A stretch of 64,000 bases of DNA, taken from contig NW_004457735.1 of the NCBI RefSeq assembly GCF_000203815.1, positions 806,001 to 870,000 on the forward strand, given 5' to 3'. Shown here one piece after another: positions 35,119 through 49,400 of the stretch. How positions within the stretch are numbered: position 1 is the stretch's first letter; each line of letters begins with the position of its first letter. The translations under genes were made by a program, and so were the position numbers. The stretch is from Cavenderia fasciculata. Lineage: Eukaryota > Evosea > Eumycetozoa > Acytosteliales > Cavenderiaceae. The notes beneath the pieces are model-generated. The model was not told the origin of the DNA. It saw only the letters and a program-made list of their open reading frames with translations, and did not search any database.

Positions 35119-38100
35119 ATGAAATATTCACACAATAATCCATTCTTTCATCAAACCCTTTTCATAGTGATGCTTGTGGGTGTGTTGTTTATTTCGAGCA
35201 CGGCCACAGTCGCACAAGATTTAAGTCAAGCAGAGTGTATGTGTCTTGCAATCTTCCCATTTTTTCTTGTCATCAAACTAATTTTTTCTTCTTTCGAACA
35301 CAAACTCTATCTCTTTATTTTGTAAATATATATATATATATATATGCAGTGAATTCAGCAATATGGATCATTCAACAATACAAAATGAATGTTCCGATGG
35401 ACCAAACTCTATGCGCAGCTAACTTTGTGTTTTTATGTGTTGGAGGTCATGTCAATCAATTGTAAATAGAATACTAGTTGTCACCTCTATATCTAATCTA
35501 TCCAATCTATCTATCTATCTATTTATTGAATGAAATGATTTACTTTTTTTCCTCTTCATTACTTTTGTAGCAGGATAGAATATCAAGGAACCCAGGTGAA
35601 TAATGGGATGCCAGATGCAAACCTACAACTCACATTCCCACAACTGACCAAAATAGAGATAAATGGTACCTCTTCGGCGGGTGAAATACTTGTTGTAGCC
35701 AATCCCGCTCTATCACTTTACGACCAACTGCCAACATGTTGTCCAAGGATACAGGGAATTCAGTATGTATTAAAGACCTTTATTTATTTCTTATCTATAG
35801 AGACACACAGCAACTAACTCTTATCAAATTGTTTATTAATTAATTTAGGGTCGTAAAAGACTCTACTTTTGGTAATTTCCCAAATAATTTTGAGCTCATC
35901 TCGACAACGCTCAATTCTTTTGGCATGATCCTTTTTGGCCACAGTCAATCTATGAAATTCCCGAGTCACCCGACACTTAATAAGTTGGAACTGTATGGTG
36001 ACGGAACGACGACAGAGGTCATTATCGATGAAACTGTTTTACTACCCAATCTCACAGAGCTTGGCTTTGGTATAACCTATGGAAATGCAATTCAATCAAT
36101 TGGTAACTTTACTGCAAAGACCTTTCCATTCCTATCAGAATTGTATGTATCTCTACTACTCTGATAAGTACGCGTATGTTTGTTTACTCATTACATTAAC
36201 TTTTTCTCATTCCTAGAACTCTCTACCTTCCATATACCACACCGCCTGTACGGCTCAATCTCGATCTTCCCAGTCTCAATGAATTGATTTGTGGCAGATC
36301 TTACGAAATATTTGGACCTGCAAACACCATTATTCACTTTAATAATACTCGAGTACCTACCGTATTGTAAGTGTACTTAATAGAGATGATTCTAAGATTT
36401 AATTCTCTTCTAAAGGGCACCAACTAATTATTATTATTTTTTATTAACTTTTATTAAAAAGGTCGCTTTCGGAGAGTGGTTTAACATTTGATCCAAGTCT
36501 TGATAAATTCACAAATCTAAAAACTGTGTATGTAAAAAAGAAAGAGTCAACACGAAAATATACTCATTCATTCTTCTATTATTTAGTACCGGAGATAGGT
36601 ACAATTCCAGTCAATATCCATTACAAGCTTATCCACCAAACATCAACCAAATCACTTTCCCTTCTTCACCAATCAATACTATCCCAGCTATTCCCATACC
36701 TTCAAGTGCCACACTTTTGTATGTATTCTTCTTCGAGAAACTTGTATCTAAATTAGCCGATAATGCATTATACTCATCACGATATATTTATATCAATATT
36801 TTTTAAAAAGAGATCTGTCTGGAACTCTGATTCCCATGCCAATTGATTTTAATACAATATTGAAAAATATGACTGGGAATTTGGTTTTGAATCTTCAAAA
36901 TAATGCTGCACTCATTGGACACCTTGCACAAGAAACTGCATTATGCAGATTAAAAGCTTTACAGTTGGGAGGTACTGGTGTAGCATCTATTCCAGATTGT
37001 TTTTGGTGTTATCAAAATGAACCGACTGCTAGAATTGCTCTTCCAGCTTCGGTTGTCATACCAGGTGGTTTTACATGTCCAATCACATTTGATAGTACCA
37101 ATATAGCCACGATATTCGGGCAAGTTATCATCAAGGGTAAAAATCTGGGTTGGGGTGCAAATGTCGGTGGAAATATTCTGGTTCCCATCGTTCCAAATGA
37201 ACAATTACTGGCTACTATCTCTGGAATTGCAAACACTGGACCATCACAACCAATCAATATTCAGTTTAGTAATAATTATCTAGAATATACCTATACATTC
37301 AATATAATAGAGGCTGGATTCAATGTATCAGCTACTACTGCCGATCAACGACCAAATCATTTGACAACTGTCATTGTAACATTCTCGGCGATAAATACCT
37401 ACCTCAATCATTATGCATCGATTAATGGAGTATTGGCAACAACAAAATTAAACACTTCCAATACCTATCAATTTGCATTCACAGGACTTTCATTTGGATT
37501 AAATAATGTTTTAATTTCCAATGACTATTTTTCGATATTTGTTCCAGTTCAATATACACAATGTATGTTTATAGATTTTGGCTAAATGTTTTTTTATTAA
37601 AGACTAACACCCTATTATTTTTTAATTCGATTTAGCATACCCAATTGTCAATAATTTCATATCCGATGCAATTGTTAAATCTGGATCGACCATTCAATTG
37701 GAGGGTAATTTTGGAACATATCTTGTCAGTTCATCAGTCACCATTCAAAATAGTAACAGTCAATACAACTACTCTGTTTGTTTAATTTCCGAGTTTACAA
37801 CAACTAGAATATCGTGTAAGGTAGAGTCACCAATTTCAAGTGGTCTTGCTACTTTTAATATCACTGTCGATGGATACTCTATTCTCAAACAATATACTAT
37901 TCAATCAGCTCAACAACAATGTGAGAGTGAAACTAATCATTGTGCCAATAATGGTGTTTGTACTCCAAATGGTATTTGTATTTGTAATGTCAATCAAGGT
38001 GCTTATTATAATAATTGTTCAAAACGTATGTATTCTATTTTTAAATTAATTAATCTCAAATAATTAATTAATATTTTTATTTGTTCCTCCTTTAGCATAC

Positions 38101-39456
38101 CCATTTGCAACGAGTGGACAAGTGAACGATCAAAATACAACACAACGATCGATTAGTTTATTTGGTGATTTTGGACCCAATGCACTGACCAACTCATCGG
38201 TTAGAATCAACAACACAATGAATTGTATTATCAATCAATCACAATCAACTCAATTCACGATTCAATGTCAACTTGAATCATCACCAACCATCTATGGTCC
38301 TGCTTCTGTTCAATTGAATGTCGATGGATATTTATTTGATAGTAAAACATATCTTATCAGATTCATTAAACCATCTTCATCTGGTTCTACAACTACAACC
38401 ACTACGACTACTACCTCAACTACTACAACCACCTCTACAACATCAGGAGGAGAAACACCCAAAACACTCAAAGAAATATGTTCAGAGACCACTCAATATT
38501 GTTTTGGACATGGAACATGTGATGACAATGGAATATGTCAATGTCAAAGTGGCTTTAATCCTGTTGATAATTGTTTGACTAAATTTGCAGACAATACAAC
38601 ATTTACACCAAACGCAACAGCACCGTCAACCAATATTAGTGTAGATGGAGTTGAATTTGGATTTGATATAGTTGCCATCCAAGAAATAGGATTAGACAAT
38701 GAAATTGTCAAGGAACTATTGACCAATAGTTGGATATCAAATATCACAATCAACAGTACATTTACAGATGCAGTCTACCAACTAGTAATCTCCAACACAA
38801 GTATCTTAGCAGACACACAAGTAACAGTCAACATAACATTCTCAACACAATCACGAAGCATCACATTTGGCAACCAACAACTATTGATCAATCCCAATTC
38901 AATCAAATTGGCAGTATCTATCAATGGTTGGGAGTATTCATCGAATGTAGCAACACTCAGAGTAGTATTAAAGACAACAACCAACAACCAACAATCAATC
39001 GAATACGATTGCAAAGAGACAGACATCTCATCATTCTCATACGATGATTATGGAACACTTCAATACCTCAGAGTACTCAAAGACAATGTTCAATTCAATG
39101 GTAGATTCATTGATTTTGCATTGGCAGATGGTCGAACAACCTATTCACAAACACTACTCATCAACCAAACATCGATCAGTTCCAATCAATCAACAGCAAT
39201 GATAGGTATCACACTACCACAATGTCAATCATGTGTACTCGATCCCGATTTCACACCATTACTTGTTGTCAACGATAAAGATGGTGACTGTTCATCGACC
39301 GACCAAAAGTGGAAGATTATTGTTGGATGTGTTGTTGGTGGTATTGGTTTTGTTGCTATCGCCGTTGGATCAACTATTTACATTAAAAAGACACTGATAA
39401 CAAAGAAACGCAACAAAAAGATGGAGATGAAATTACGAAATTCGAGAACTCTATAG
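35119..39456 (+). CDS. ComC-like adhesion protein, array copy D
   Basis: ATG 35119 starts a signal peptide (core LFIVMLVGVLFISS). LRR exons at about 35,350, 35,575, 35,850, 36,217, 36,462 and 36,587 follow, then the long LRR/IPT exon (about 36,812-37,562). Next are IPT-like plus EGF 1 (from about 37,636) and the last exon (from about 38,096) with second IPT-like domain, a Thr-rich linker, EGF 2, supersandwich domain, membrane helix (about 39,310-39,380) and a basic tail. No frame break was seen. The tail resembles that of copy A (MEMKL). Like its neighbours it should be a type I plasma-membrane protein with an LRR-bearing outer end, for adhesion or recognition; the ligand is unknown. Confidence 0.87.
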
Positions 39457-39764
39457 CGAGTCATATACGTGATACCTAATATTGTTTGCAAGAAATAAAG
39501 AGGCCAACTACCAAATTGAGTTGTTACTACATTTATCAATCATCCTATTACATGTTATGTAAAAAAAATAAATTAATAAAATATTAAAACAAATCAAAAG
39601 ATCTTAATAGAACGAAGGTTTTTTTTTTAAAAAGTTGATGGTTGGTGTTTGAATCTAGAGCTAAAAAGATCACTTTATAAATACTATAGTTACAGTATTA
39701 TACAACAGATAAAAAGAGAGAGAGAGAGAAAAGAGAGATAATTGAATCAATTGATCTGCAAAGA
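39457..39764. promoter_or_regulatory. spacer and promoter of copy E
   Basis: The last 90 bases (an ACAGATAAAAAGAGAGAG block at about 39,704) are closely matched before copy F (about 58,880), so this leader is shared by the E and F pair. No other feature was seen. Confidence 0.5.
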
Positions 39765-42453
39765 ATGATAGGGCTGAACATATGCAACCACAGCAATTCA
39801 TTTTTTCAACGAGCTCTTCTATTCATCGTAGTAGTGTTTGTGTTGTTCATTTCAAACACACTCTCGCAACCTTTAAGTCAAGCAGAGTGTATGTAATAAT
39901 AATAATTATTAGAAGTCGTAATGAGTAGTTATAATTTGACTACTCTTTTTTTTAAAAAGATTTTATTCTTCAGAATTTAACACTTTGAATAGAGGGTGTG
40001 TCAAGTCGATGGCAGTGCGTAGTGGGTGCTAGGTGCGTCGTTCAGCAGCTATCCCAATTGGGTCGTAAAAAAATAAAAAAAAAATGAATTTCCATTTTAG
40101 GAATTGTCGGTTGGCAGACTTTAGAGCACCAACCAAGCCACAGTAAGTTTATTATGAGTCAATAAAAGAGATAAAGTATAAGATAAATGAAGAGATAGAA
40201 CATAGTATAGTTAGAACATATAGTATATAGTTATATATATAGATATATCATTGTATTTTGTGGCTCGTTAGTGCCAAATGCACAAGAAAGGATAAGGAAT
40301 AAGAGTTCACAATATTGTCAAGTACTGAATCAACACCAAGTCTATTGCTGTTATAACATTCACGAGTTACTTGTACTTATTTGCTCCTCCAATCCACTCT
40401 TGATGCAGAGAGATACAGAGCTGCTCAAGTAAATTATCATTGTTTAAAGATATTGCCGCAGTTGCGTCTTTGTATGTTTAAATCTGCCACGATTATCGAT
40501 CATAGCATTGGTCCATTTACACTCAACTACCTGACCTGTGTCTCTTATCGCACTAGCTAGTTGCATGTTACTATAGTATAGAACTACCTACCTTTTTTTT
40601 ATCTTCTTTTTTGGTTTTATTTATAACTATTTATTGGTGAATGGATGAATGGATGGATGGATGGAATGAACGGAGTTATCCTTGTCGTTGTTGTTGATGT
40701 TGATGTACTATTGCCGATAGAAGCAGTTTGTTTTCTGGGAGATGTGCTATAAGATAGCATTCATCGTGAAAGTTAACTTTACATTGGCAACAAGTCTTGG
40801 TGGTTCTTGTTCTACGCTTTACATCAAGGACTTTGCAATACTGACAAGGATTTAGATCACCTTGAACCAATGCGTGGACTACAGTTTGAGGAGCAGCAGC
40901 AGAAGTGGGAGCATATTGGCCTCCATTTCCACTGGTTACGTATGTGGATTGTGTAGCCAATTCTTGTTCCAGTTGTTTAATCCTATCTCTTTGATCCTGG
41001 AATACTTTTGATGTAATTGGATTCAAGTGTTCCAATTGTTTTTGAATAGGCTCCTGCAAGCCAAGCTTATCTCTTACCACGTTTTGAGTGAAATCACAAA
41101 ATCGGTATGTGCTATTGCCTTCAAGGGATTTGAAGATGCAATATGCATTCACTATTGCACGATCCAACTGCGCAAATATGTTAACATGTGTGTATTTGCT
41201 TTTTCGATGGGGATATGACCGACAATTTGATGATAGTTGTCCTGACAGATCGACTCCGTGGGTAGTTGCATTGTATTGAGTCTGCACATCGAGCTTTGTG
41301 AGTTTTCCTTCTTTTAATGTATATGGATTACAGGCATTTGATAAAAAATATGTTACTTTGCTGTCATTGATGGCGGTGGCACAAATGTCCTGGGGAATAC
41401 CAGAGTCTTCTTTTGGAAATGCTATAGCAGCCAACTTTTTCTTGTTGTCCTTTTGTACCATGCGTCCTAAACCATCTTTGAAAAGGTACGTTGGTCTAAT
41501 GGACCTTACAGTCATTACATAATGAATCTTATTGTTGGGATTGTTATCGTCGTTGTTGGAATTGATGTTTTGACTAAAGTTTGATAATACAGTGGCAACT
41601 TGTAATGATGTGTAATAGTTATCCATTGCAAACAAATAGTGACTCAATGGTCTATCATCTGTAGCTACTTTTTGTCTGACCCACTCTGCAAATTCGATTG
41701 GGATTTTAAGAGGACTATTTGGTGGAAAAGAACTAACCACAGATGGATCTAAATAAGACAATAATAATGATTAGACATATGATGATAATGATGATATTTG
41801 TAAATTGTTATAAAACAACATACCTATTGTTACAGATTTTGTTGTAGATTCATCACTACCTCTGTAAAGCCATTGGGTCAATATAAAACCATTTGAGTCA
41901 GATAAAACGAAATACTTTAATCCAAATTTGTGTGGTTTATCTGGTTCATACTGCTTGAACCTTACCAAGCCTTTATAAGGGGCCATATATTCATCGATTG
42001 ATAAACGTAATGATGGGATATAGTGGTTGTTTGAATTTTTTTCAATCATTTGAATGACGGAATCTTCGTCATAGTGAAGGAATTTGAGGATGGACTTAAA
42101 TCTTTTTCTTGACATTAATGGGCGGATAACAGATGGAGGATGGAAAGGGCTCTTTCTATTCCAATGGTCTTCCGCCCGTGGGAGTTTGACAAGACCCATA
42201 AAAAAGGCAATATAAAAGAAATTCTCCAATTGTTTATAGGTAAACAACTTGGTGTTGTCAACCAACTGTATTTCCTCTTGTTCTAACTGTTCTTGAATAA
42301 AGCTAAGCCTATCTTGTGGAGATAATCCTTGTGGCATTGTTGATAGAAACCCACGCTTCCAAGTCTCAAAATCAACCATTCTTCCAACAATTTGATTGGT
42401 ACTCAGTTTCTACTGCATTGGTTTGATTTGAGGTAGATGTGGTAGATGTTGTC

Positions 42454-42547
<94 letters not shown>

Positions 42548-45500
42548 TGGTCGATGTTTGCGAGTGGGAGGGTGTGAACAAACGAAGCAGACTGGATCCA
42601 AAGCTTGAAGAGGAAGTGGTGGCGGTGGTGGGAGTTGTTGATGAAGATGTATTAGAAAGAATAGCTGTAGACAATAAAACAACAACAACAACAACATTGT
42701 CTCAACCCTGTCTCAATGTTACTTCAGAACCAACAACGATCATGATGATACCAACCAAGGTGGCAGATTCACAGGTCACGCCACCAGCAGCAGCATCAGC
42801 AGCAACAGAAGCAGCACCTGAACCAGATCTTAAAACAAAACAATCATTGGATCTTCTTCAAAGCGTTAGATCGAGGTTCGGAGATCAAAGTCCTATATTC
42901 TACGAGTTTATTAGACTCTTGCAAGGTTTTCACTCTAATTCGTAAGTATATAGTATTGTATAATATTACTCTTTTAACGATTGTTATATTAATTGATTAT
43001 TTCATCTCATCTAGTCATACACCTGAATTCATTGTAAACAATATAAGAACTTTATTTAAAGATCATCAAGATTTATTAATTGGATTTGATCTTGTTGTTG
43101 GTGCTCCAATTACTACTTCTATTTCTACTCCACCAACTATTGTACAACATTCAACTGCTACCACCGCCACTACAACTATAACTAAACCACCTCCATCTCT
43201 TCCAATCCCTGCGTCACTTGAAACTAAACCTCTGGTTCCTGTTGTGGCGACACCATCTAAATCACCAACCTCCTTCTTCCCAAAGACTGACGAGCTGCTA
43301 TCAAACAGCGTCATTGAAACAAGCTGTACAGAGATACCAGATATAACAAATGAAACTGGATTAAAACGACATACAACCGATGAGACATTGCATAGATTAC
43401 TCAACAAACTAGAGATTCAACCAATTGATGAATCGACTGGTATCATCAACAACAACAGTCACTTGCCACTCACAACTGATGATCTTCTCACACCCGAACC
43501 CAGATCACCACGTGGTGGACCACAACAACAAGTAGCAGCAGAGGAAGAATCAACAGACGACGATGAAGAATCAGAGTCAGATGACGAGGAGGAAGAAGAA
43601 GAAGAAGAGCCAGCAACAACAAACAAGGCTGGATACCAACAAGACGAGGTCGCATTATCAGATGAAGGTGAACAAATAGAGGATCCAGATCCAGTCGACT
43701 TTAACCCCGACGATTTAAACGATCAAAAGAGAATGACAGAGATTCACGAGCTCATAAGACAAAGAAACACAAGACAACGATACCAAAGAGAACAAAAACT
43801 CAACGATATGTTTGATCGAATCACCAAGGGTGCTCCTCCACCATACATCACACCAACAAAGTTTGAAAAACGTAGAAAGAAAAAGTATCCAGAGGACCAA
43901 GACGAGGAAGAGGAGGTGGAAGTGTCAGAATCAGATACAAGCCTTTCATCAAGTCTAAATGATTCAGTCAACCTTTTATCTTTAAATCCTTTGGCTCCAA
44001 TTTTAGAAGGTCAAATTTTAAATCCATCAACAACAACAACAACAACATCATCATCATTTGTAACACCAAGAAAATCAGAAAAGAGAAAAGATCCACCACC
44101 ACAATCTCCATTTGCACTACCACCACCATCTTTAACCAAATCCTCTTTAGAATCTCTTTCCATTTCAAATGGCAGTATTGGAGAAACAGTTCTTTTCAAA
44201 AAATTGTTTTCAAACTCTAGCTCAATTCACAAGAAAATGAGAGAGAAAATGACGGCTGTCGCCATTTTAAATGCAAAGGAATTATTAAAACATGACAAAG
44301 AATCAAACATTAATATCATTCTCATTTCATTAATGAGATTATCTTTATTTGCATCGTCCATTGAATCTAATGCTCCCAAAGGTAATGAAACAAAAAATTG
44401 AAACAATTATAAATATAGTGGATATAAACTAATAATATTATTTATTTAATTATAGGTACTGAAAAAGATAAATTTCAACAATTATTAAATTCAGAAAATG
44501 GATTATCAAATCAATTTTTAAAGTGGAAAGCTACAGATGTCATTAAATCCTATCAATCAGTTAGCACTGATCAATGGTTGTCGGCGACTTCACATACCAA
44601 GAAAAAATTGGTTCATGTACATTTGATGAATCAAATCATTGTACCATTGTTTGGAGTGCCAACTAAAATTCTTGCTGCATTGGCTGATATTCCTAGCAGT
44701 TTCACCAGTCAAGCTACTGGAATAGATACTTTGGAAAAGATTATCACCTACATGACAGAGCAAAAGAAACTGTCAACGCCAGAAGAAACCCAACTCTTCA
44801 AGTCTACACTTGTCAAAGTGTACAGTATCCTTTCAGCTCCTCCTCCACCAAATCATCTACTTGCTCGATTCACTTCATCAGAAATCCAATCAATTATTAA
44901 TAATCGTTCAGAAATCTCTGGTAAACTTAAAACAATTGTCAAAAATCATGATCCTCCAAAACAACCTCAACCTCAGCCTCAACAAACACAGCAATCTCAA
45001 CCACCTCAACTTCAACAACCAGTCATTGTTCAACCTATTGTCAATTCCCAACCACAACCTATTGTTCTTCCTCAAAAAACAGCTACTGCTACCACTACTG
45101 TAGCACAGCCCGTTGAACAACCTCAACAAAAGGCAATGACTAGACCAGACACAGCAGCTTTCCAACAACCAGCTACAAACACAACACAACAACCAGTCGT
45201 TATTCCTCAAAGTCAACCTCCTCCCCCTGCTCCTATTCAACCCCAAGTTCAACCTATTATTCCACCCCAAACAACCACTACTACAGGACAACAACAACAA
45301 CCAAATAACAAAAAATCAACTACCAGTTCTATAAATACAAATGAATTTATGCAATCAACAGAAAAATCACTTCAAGAATTGACGACTGATCAAGCAAAGA
45401 TTCAATATCTTTTGCAACTAGTCTCAAAACAACAAGCACAAATCCAATTGACACAAAACGAAAATCAAAAGCTTTCAACCCAAAACCAAATGCTCTATGA

Positions 45501-46430
45501 CAATATCGATAGATTTGCAGTGTGGCAAAGAAATGTTAAAACCCAATATGAACAATATGCATCATTCATGTCCCATTCTATGATGTTTTCTCTCAACAAC
45601 CCAAAAAAATAATTATAATTCATTTAATTAACGGCCTCGCAAAGGACATACTTATCAAAATTAAAAATTTGAAAGGATCAATGGCCTCAAATCCAAACAA
45701 CCATTATTTTGATTTACCAACTGTCACCAACAGATTGGCTATTATTTTTATTTGTTTCTATTGTTAAAAGAATTCCTCAAAAGTTTGGTTGGAGGAATTT
45801 ATTAAGGATAAGAAATTATTATTTATTTTTTAAAGACAACAATCATACTATTTATTTTTTTTTATGTTTGTGGAGTGTAAAGTGGCATGTTTTCATATCT
45901 GGAATATTGACCAGTGAAATCGTTGAATGATACGATGGTGTTGGGTGCTGCTGATAGGACATTGTCAACTGGCTTGCAACCGTGGCAGAGTACATCAAAA
46001 TAACCATCTGGCTTAAGGCCCTTGGTGAATCCAAAGTTGCATTGGCCTGGCAAATTATTCTTGTTGTAATAATAACCCAACATTTGTACAGTAGGATCAT
46101 TATCACTTTCGAAAACATTAAAGGCACAGATAGCAGCACCTGCATAGAAACTATTTAAAAGAAAAACAAATCGTCAGTCCACAATCAACATGTTAATTCC
46201 ACCATATCAAAAAAAAATACATAGTATTAACTTACTCGGCAGTGACTTGTGAATCAGTGGCAAGGACAGCACCGTGGTTATTGTTGCAGAGATCCACAGG
46301 TACGGTAGTATCACCATTGGCCTTGACACTGAAAGTTTCATTTAACATATGACCATTGGCAATATAGTGGATGTTCCAATAACATCTGTTTCTTTCTAAA
46401 AAAGTGAATTAAAATATTCAGAGTTAGTAG

Positions 46431-46469
<39 letters not shown>

Positions 46470-49400
46470 TGTAAACAATAATAAAACATACTTGGGATAC
46501 CGAGGAATCCTTGGGGTGGCTTGTATCCAAAGCAAAGGAATCCTACTGATTGAGCAGGGGTTGAGAAACTAACAGTTTGGAGATCATTGTCCATTGGTCT
46601 GGCAAGAAGATAGTTACCAGTTGAGGAACTATCATCATACAAATAACCATAATATTCTAGAAAGTAAGATGGTAAGTATCATGCAGGCTGGCAATTGAAA
46701 AATTTTAAACTACATACTCCATTCGTAGAGGTTTGGAAACTGATCGCCAACTTGAGCCGCAAATTCATTGAAATTTGCCCTTCTGGCACCAACTTGGGAA
46801 CATACCTCTTGAGCATAGGCACCATTATCATTGGCAATTGGAGCATTGGACAAGAACTTGGCATTTGGCATATACAAGAAAAATTCGGCACCTAGGTATT
46901 TGAAAAAAAAAGAATATAGTTGATTAATATTGTTGAGTTTATTATTCATGTAATATCCAACGTACCTAGTTGAGCATAAGCTGATTGGAAAGCCAAACAG
47001 ACAAATACAATAAGAGCAAGTAAAAATCTCATTGTTGTGAATTGTGAAAATAACAATTAATTTGTTGTTGTGTTGAGTTGGAAAGGTAAAGGAAGGTAGG
47101 GTGTATTGGTTGATTGAAATAATAATACTGAAATCAACAAACAAAAACATACCACTTTAAATAGGTAACTGATGAGTTTGAAATTATGATTTATTTTAAT
47201 TTCTAAAATCATCGTTCACAAGACGTGGTTCAGGTTCCCTCCTCTTGCCAAACGAGAGAGGAGTGGAAGTAGTTGGGGAGATTAAAAGATAGATATTGCA
47301 TACGTAGACTATTGCAAAGATTATGGTTGATGGATTTATTTTAATTTCTTTTGCTGGTGGTCTCAATAGATACATATGCAAGTCAAAAGGGGGTCTAGAT
47401 TGAAAAAAAATCAAAAGGGTCCACAAGACGAGAAATGACAGAGGCCATTGGCTGGTTGTTCATCAAGTAAATTTAGAACTTCAAGGATAGCTTTGAATTA
47501 GGTGTAAACAGCAAAGCATTTACCACGTCTGTCAGACTACTCTGTCATCGATTGACAAATCAAAAAAAAAGGTAACTTCCGATGATGTTCCCAAAAGAGC
47601 TCAGACGATCAGATTTTAATTGAAACAAAAAAAAAGAAAGTTATTATCTTCTCATGGTAGTCTTTCATTGGTCAGATTTTTCGATACTACGTCAGCACCC
47701 CCTTTTGCTCACTGTTCTTCTTAAAATCAATCGACCAACACCACCATTGGTTCCTTATCTTTTTATGGGGATAGTGAGGTCGACCGACAGAAATGTCAGC
47801 ACGCTAATCTCCCCAAAAATAATAATCCCTACAACCTGAACCACGTCTTTTGAACGATGATTTTAGAAAATTAAAATAAATCATAATTTCAAACTCATCA
47901 GTTACCTATTTAAAGTGGTATGTTTTTGTTTGTTGATTTCAGTATTATTATTTCGAATCAACCAATACACCCTACCTTCCTTTACCTTTCCAACTCAACA
48001 CAACAACAATTAATTGTTATTTTCACAATTCACAACAATGAGATTTTTAACTGCTCTTATTGTATTTGTCTGTTTGACTTTCCAATCAGCTTATGCTCAA
48101 GGTAAAGTTTAATTTCATTTTCTTCATCATCAAAATGTAATTTATTTTATTCTAATTCTTTTTTCTTTTCTTTTTTTTCTATACCAGAATACTTTTACTA
48201 CCAACCAAATGGTAATTTCACATCTCCATATCCACCAAACAACATTGCCGATATTCATTTGAAGGTTTGTACTCTTGTAGGAGCAGCTCCAGCTATATTG
48301 GCTGCCTTTTCTGCTGCAGTTTCTGCTGCTGGAACCTCGGCTTCCAACAAGTATGAATGGTCTCTCTATGGTTGGATCAATGATGAAAGCACCTCCACCT
48401 ACAAGTTGGTCAGACCAATGACCCAAGCCGTCCAAACTTTCCCAAACACTAATATTGTCAAGGTTGGTTTCATCTGTCTTGGTACCAAGCCAATTTTGGG
48501 ATACCAAGGTGTATTAAAGTATGTTGATATATTTTCTAAAAAAAACCTACACTTTGTATTTATTGACAAAATTTATTGTTATTTCATTATGATTTAGGCG
48601 TAATGCAGGATATTGGACCCCAAGTGGTGTCGTCCTCAAGGAAGCTTACGCCATTTCTGCACCAGGTGGTTATGCTAATCTCAACGATCTCCAAGCCGAT
48701 TGTGCCAATGCTCTTACTGGTTCGAGTGTTGCCGTGGTCAACCAAATCTATGAAACCTTTTACCAAAACTCGTCCATCTGTGTCAATGCCTTGTTCAAGG
48801 ATAACGTTGATAATGCTCCAAGAAAAGGTTATTACTATGGTATTCCAGGCCAAGCCGGATGTACCTTTGGTTTCAATTACGGTGCCTATACTCCTGGATC
48901 CCCTGCTCTTGCTGGTATGTAATCATCATTGAATGTATTGTGATTTTCTTTTATTTGTTAATCTAATATTTTTTGTTTCTTTCAAGCCGGTATCTGTTTT
49001 GGTCCAAAGCCAGTTACCAGTTCTTACTACACCAGTGCCACTAGAGTCGTCAGTGTGTACAACTTCAACATAATTGGTAAATACTCTAGATTCGAGTCCA
49101 TTGCAAACTACCCTATCCAAAGCTTGTAATTAAATTGATAAATAAACATTACACTAAAGTTTAAAATTATGTTTGGGATGATAAAAATAGATATATAAAT
49201 ATCTGTCAAAATTATTAAATTAATTGTTTTTTTTTTTATCTTCACAAGAAATATGTTCAATCATGTGCAATTGTATCGAGGAGATACTGCTAGAATTCTC
49301 CCTTATATTGATTATTTTAAACCGAAATAATAATGACATCATAGCAGTATCTCTGAAAGTCATTTAGAAAACCTTGGTATGCACAGATATTTTGGCTTAA

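Noticed and set aside
42372-42674. A minus-strand poly-Ser frame upstream of the transposase, possibly its N terminus
   Set aside because: It ends in a stop before the transposase frame, no donor/acceptor pair links the two in frame, and its composition is driven by the GAT repeat. A TCTACAG acceptor at its start is noted but not enough.
42439-42741. Poly-Asp N-terminal extension of the PAH protein
   Set aside because: The frame has no ATG upstream of the repeat and meets a stop just before it. ATG 42742 gives a normal start.
44908-45300. Leu/Arg-rich minus-strand frame inside the PAH gene
   Set aside because: It is the complement of a CAA/CCT-rich Gln/Pro tract in the sense protein.
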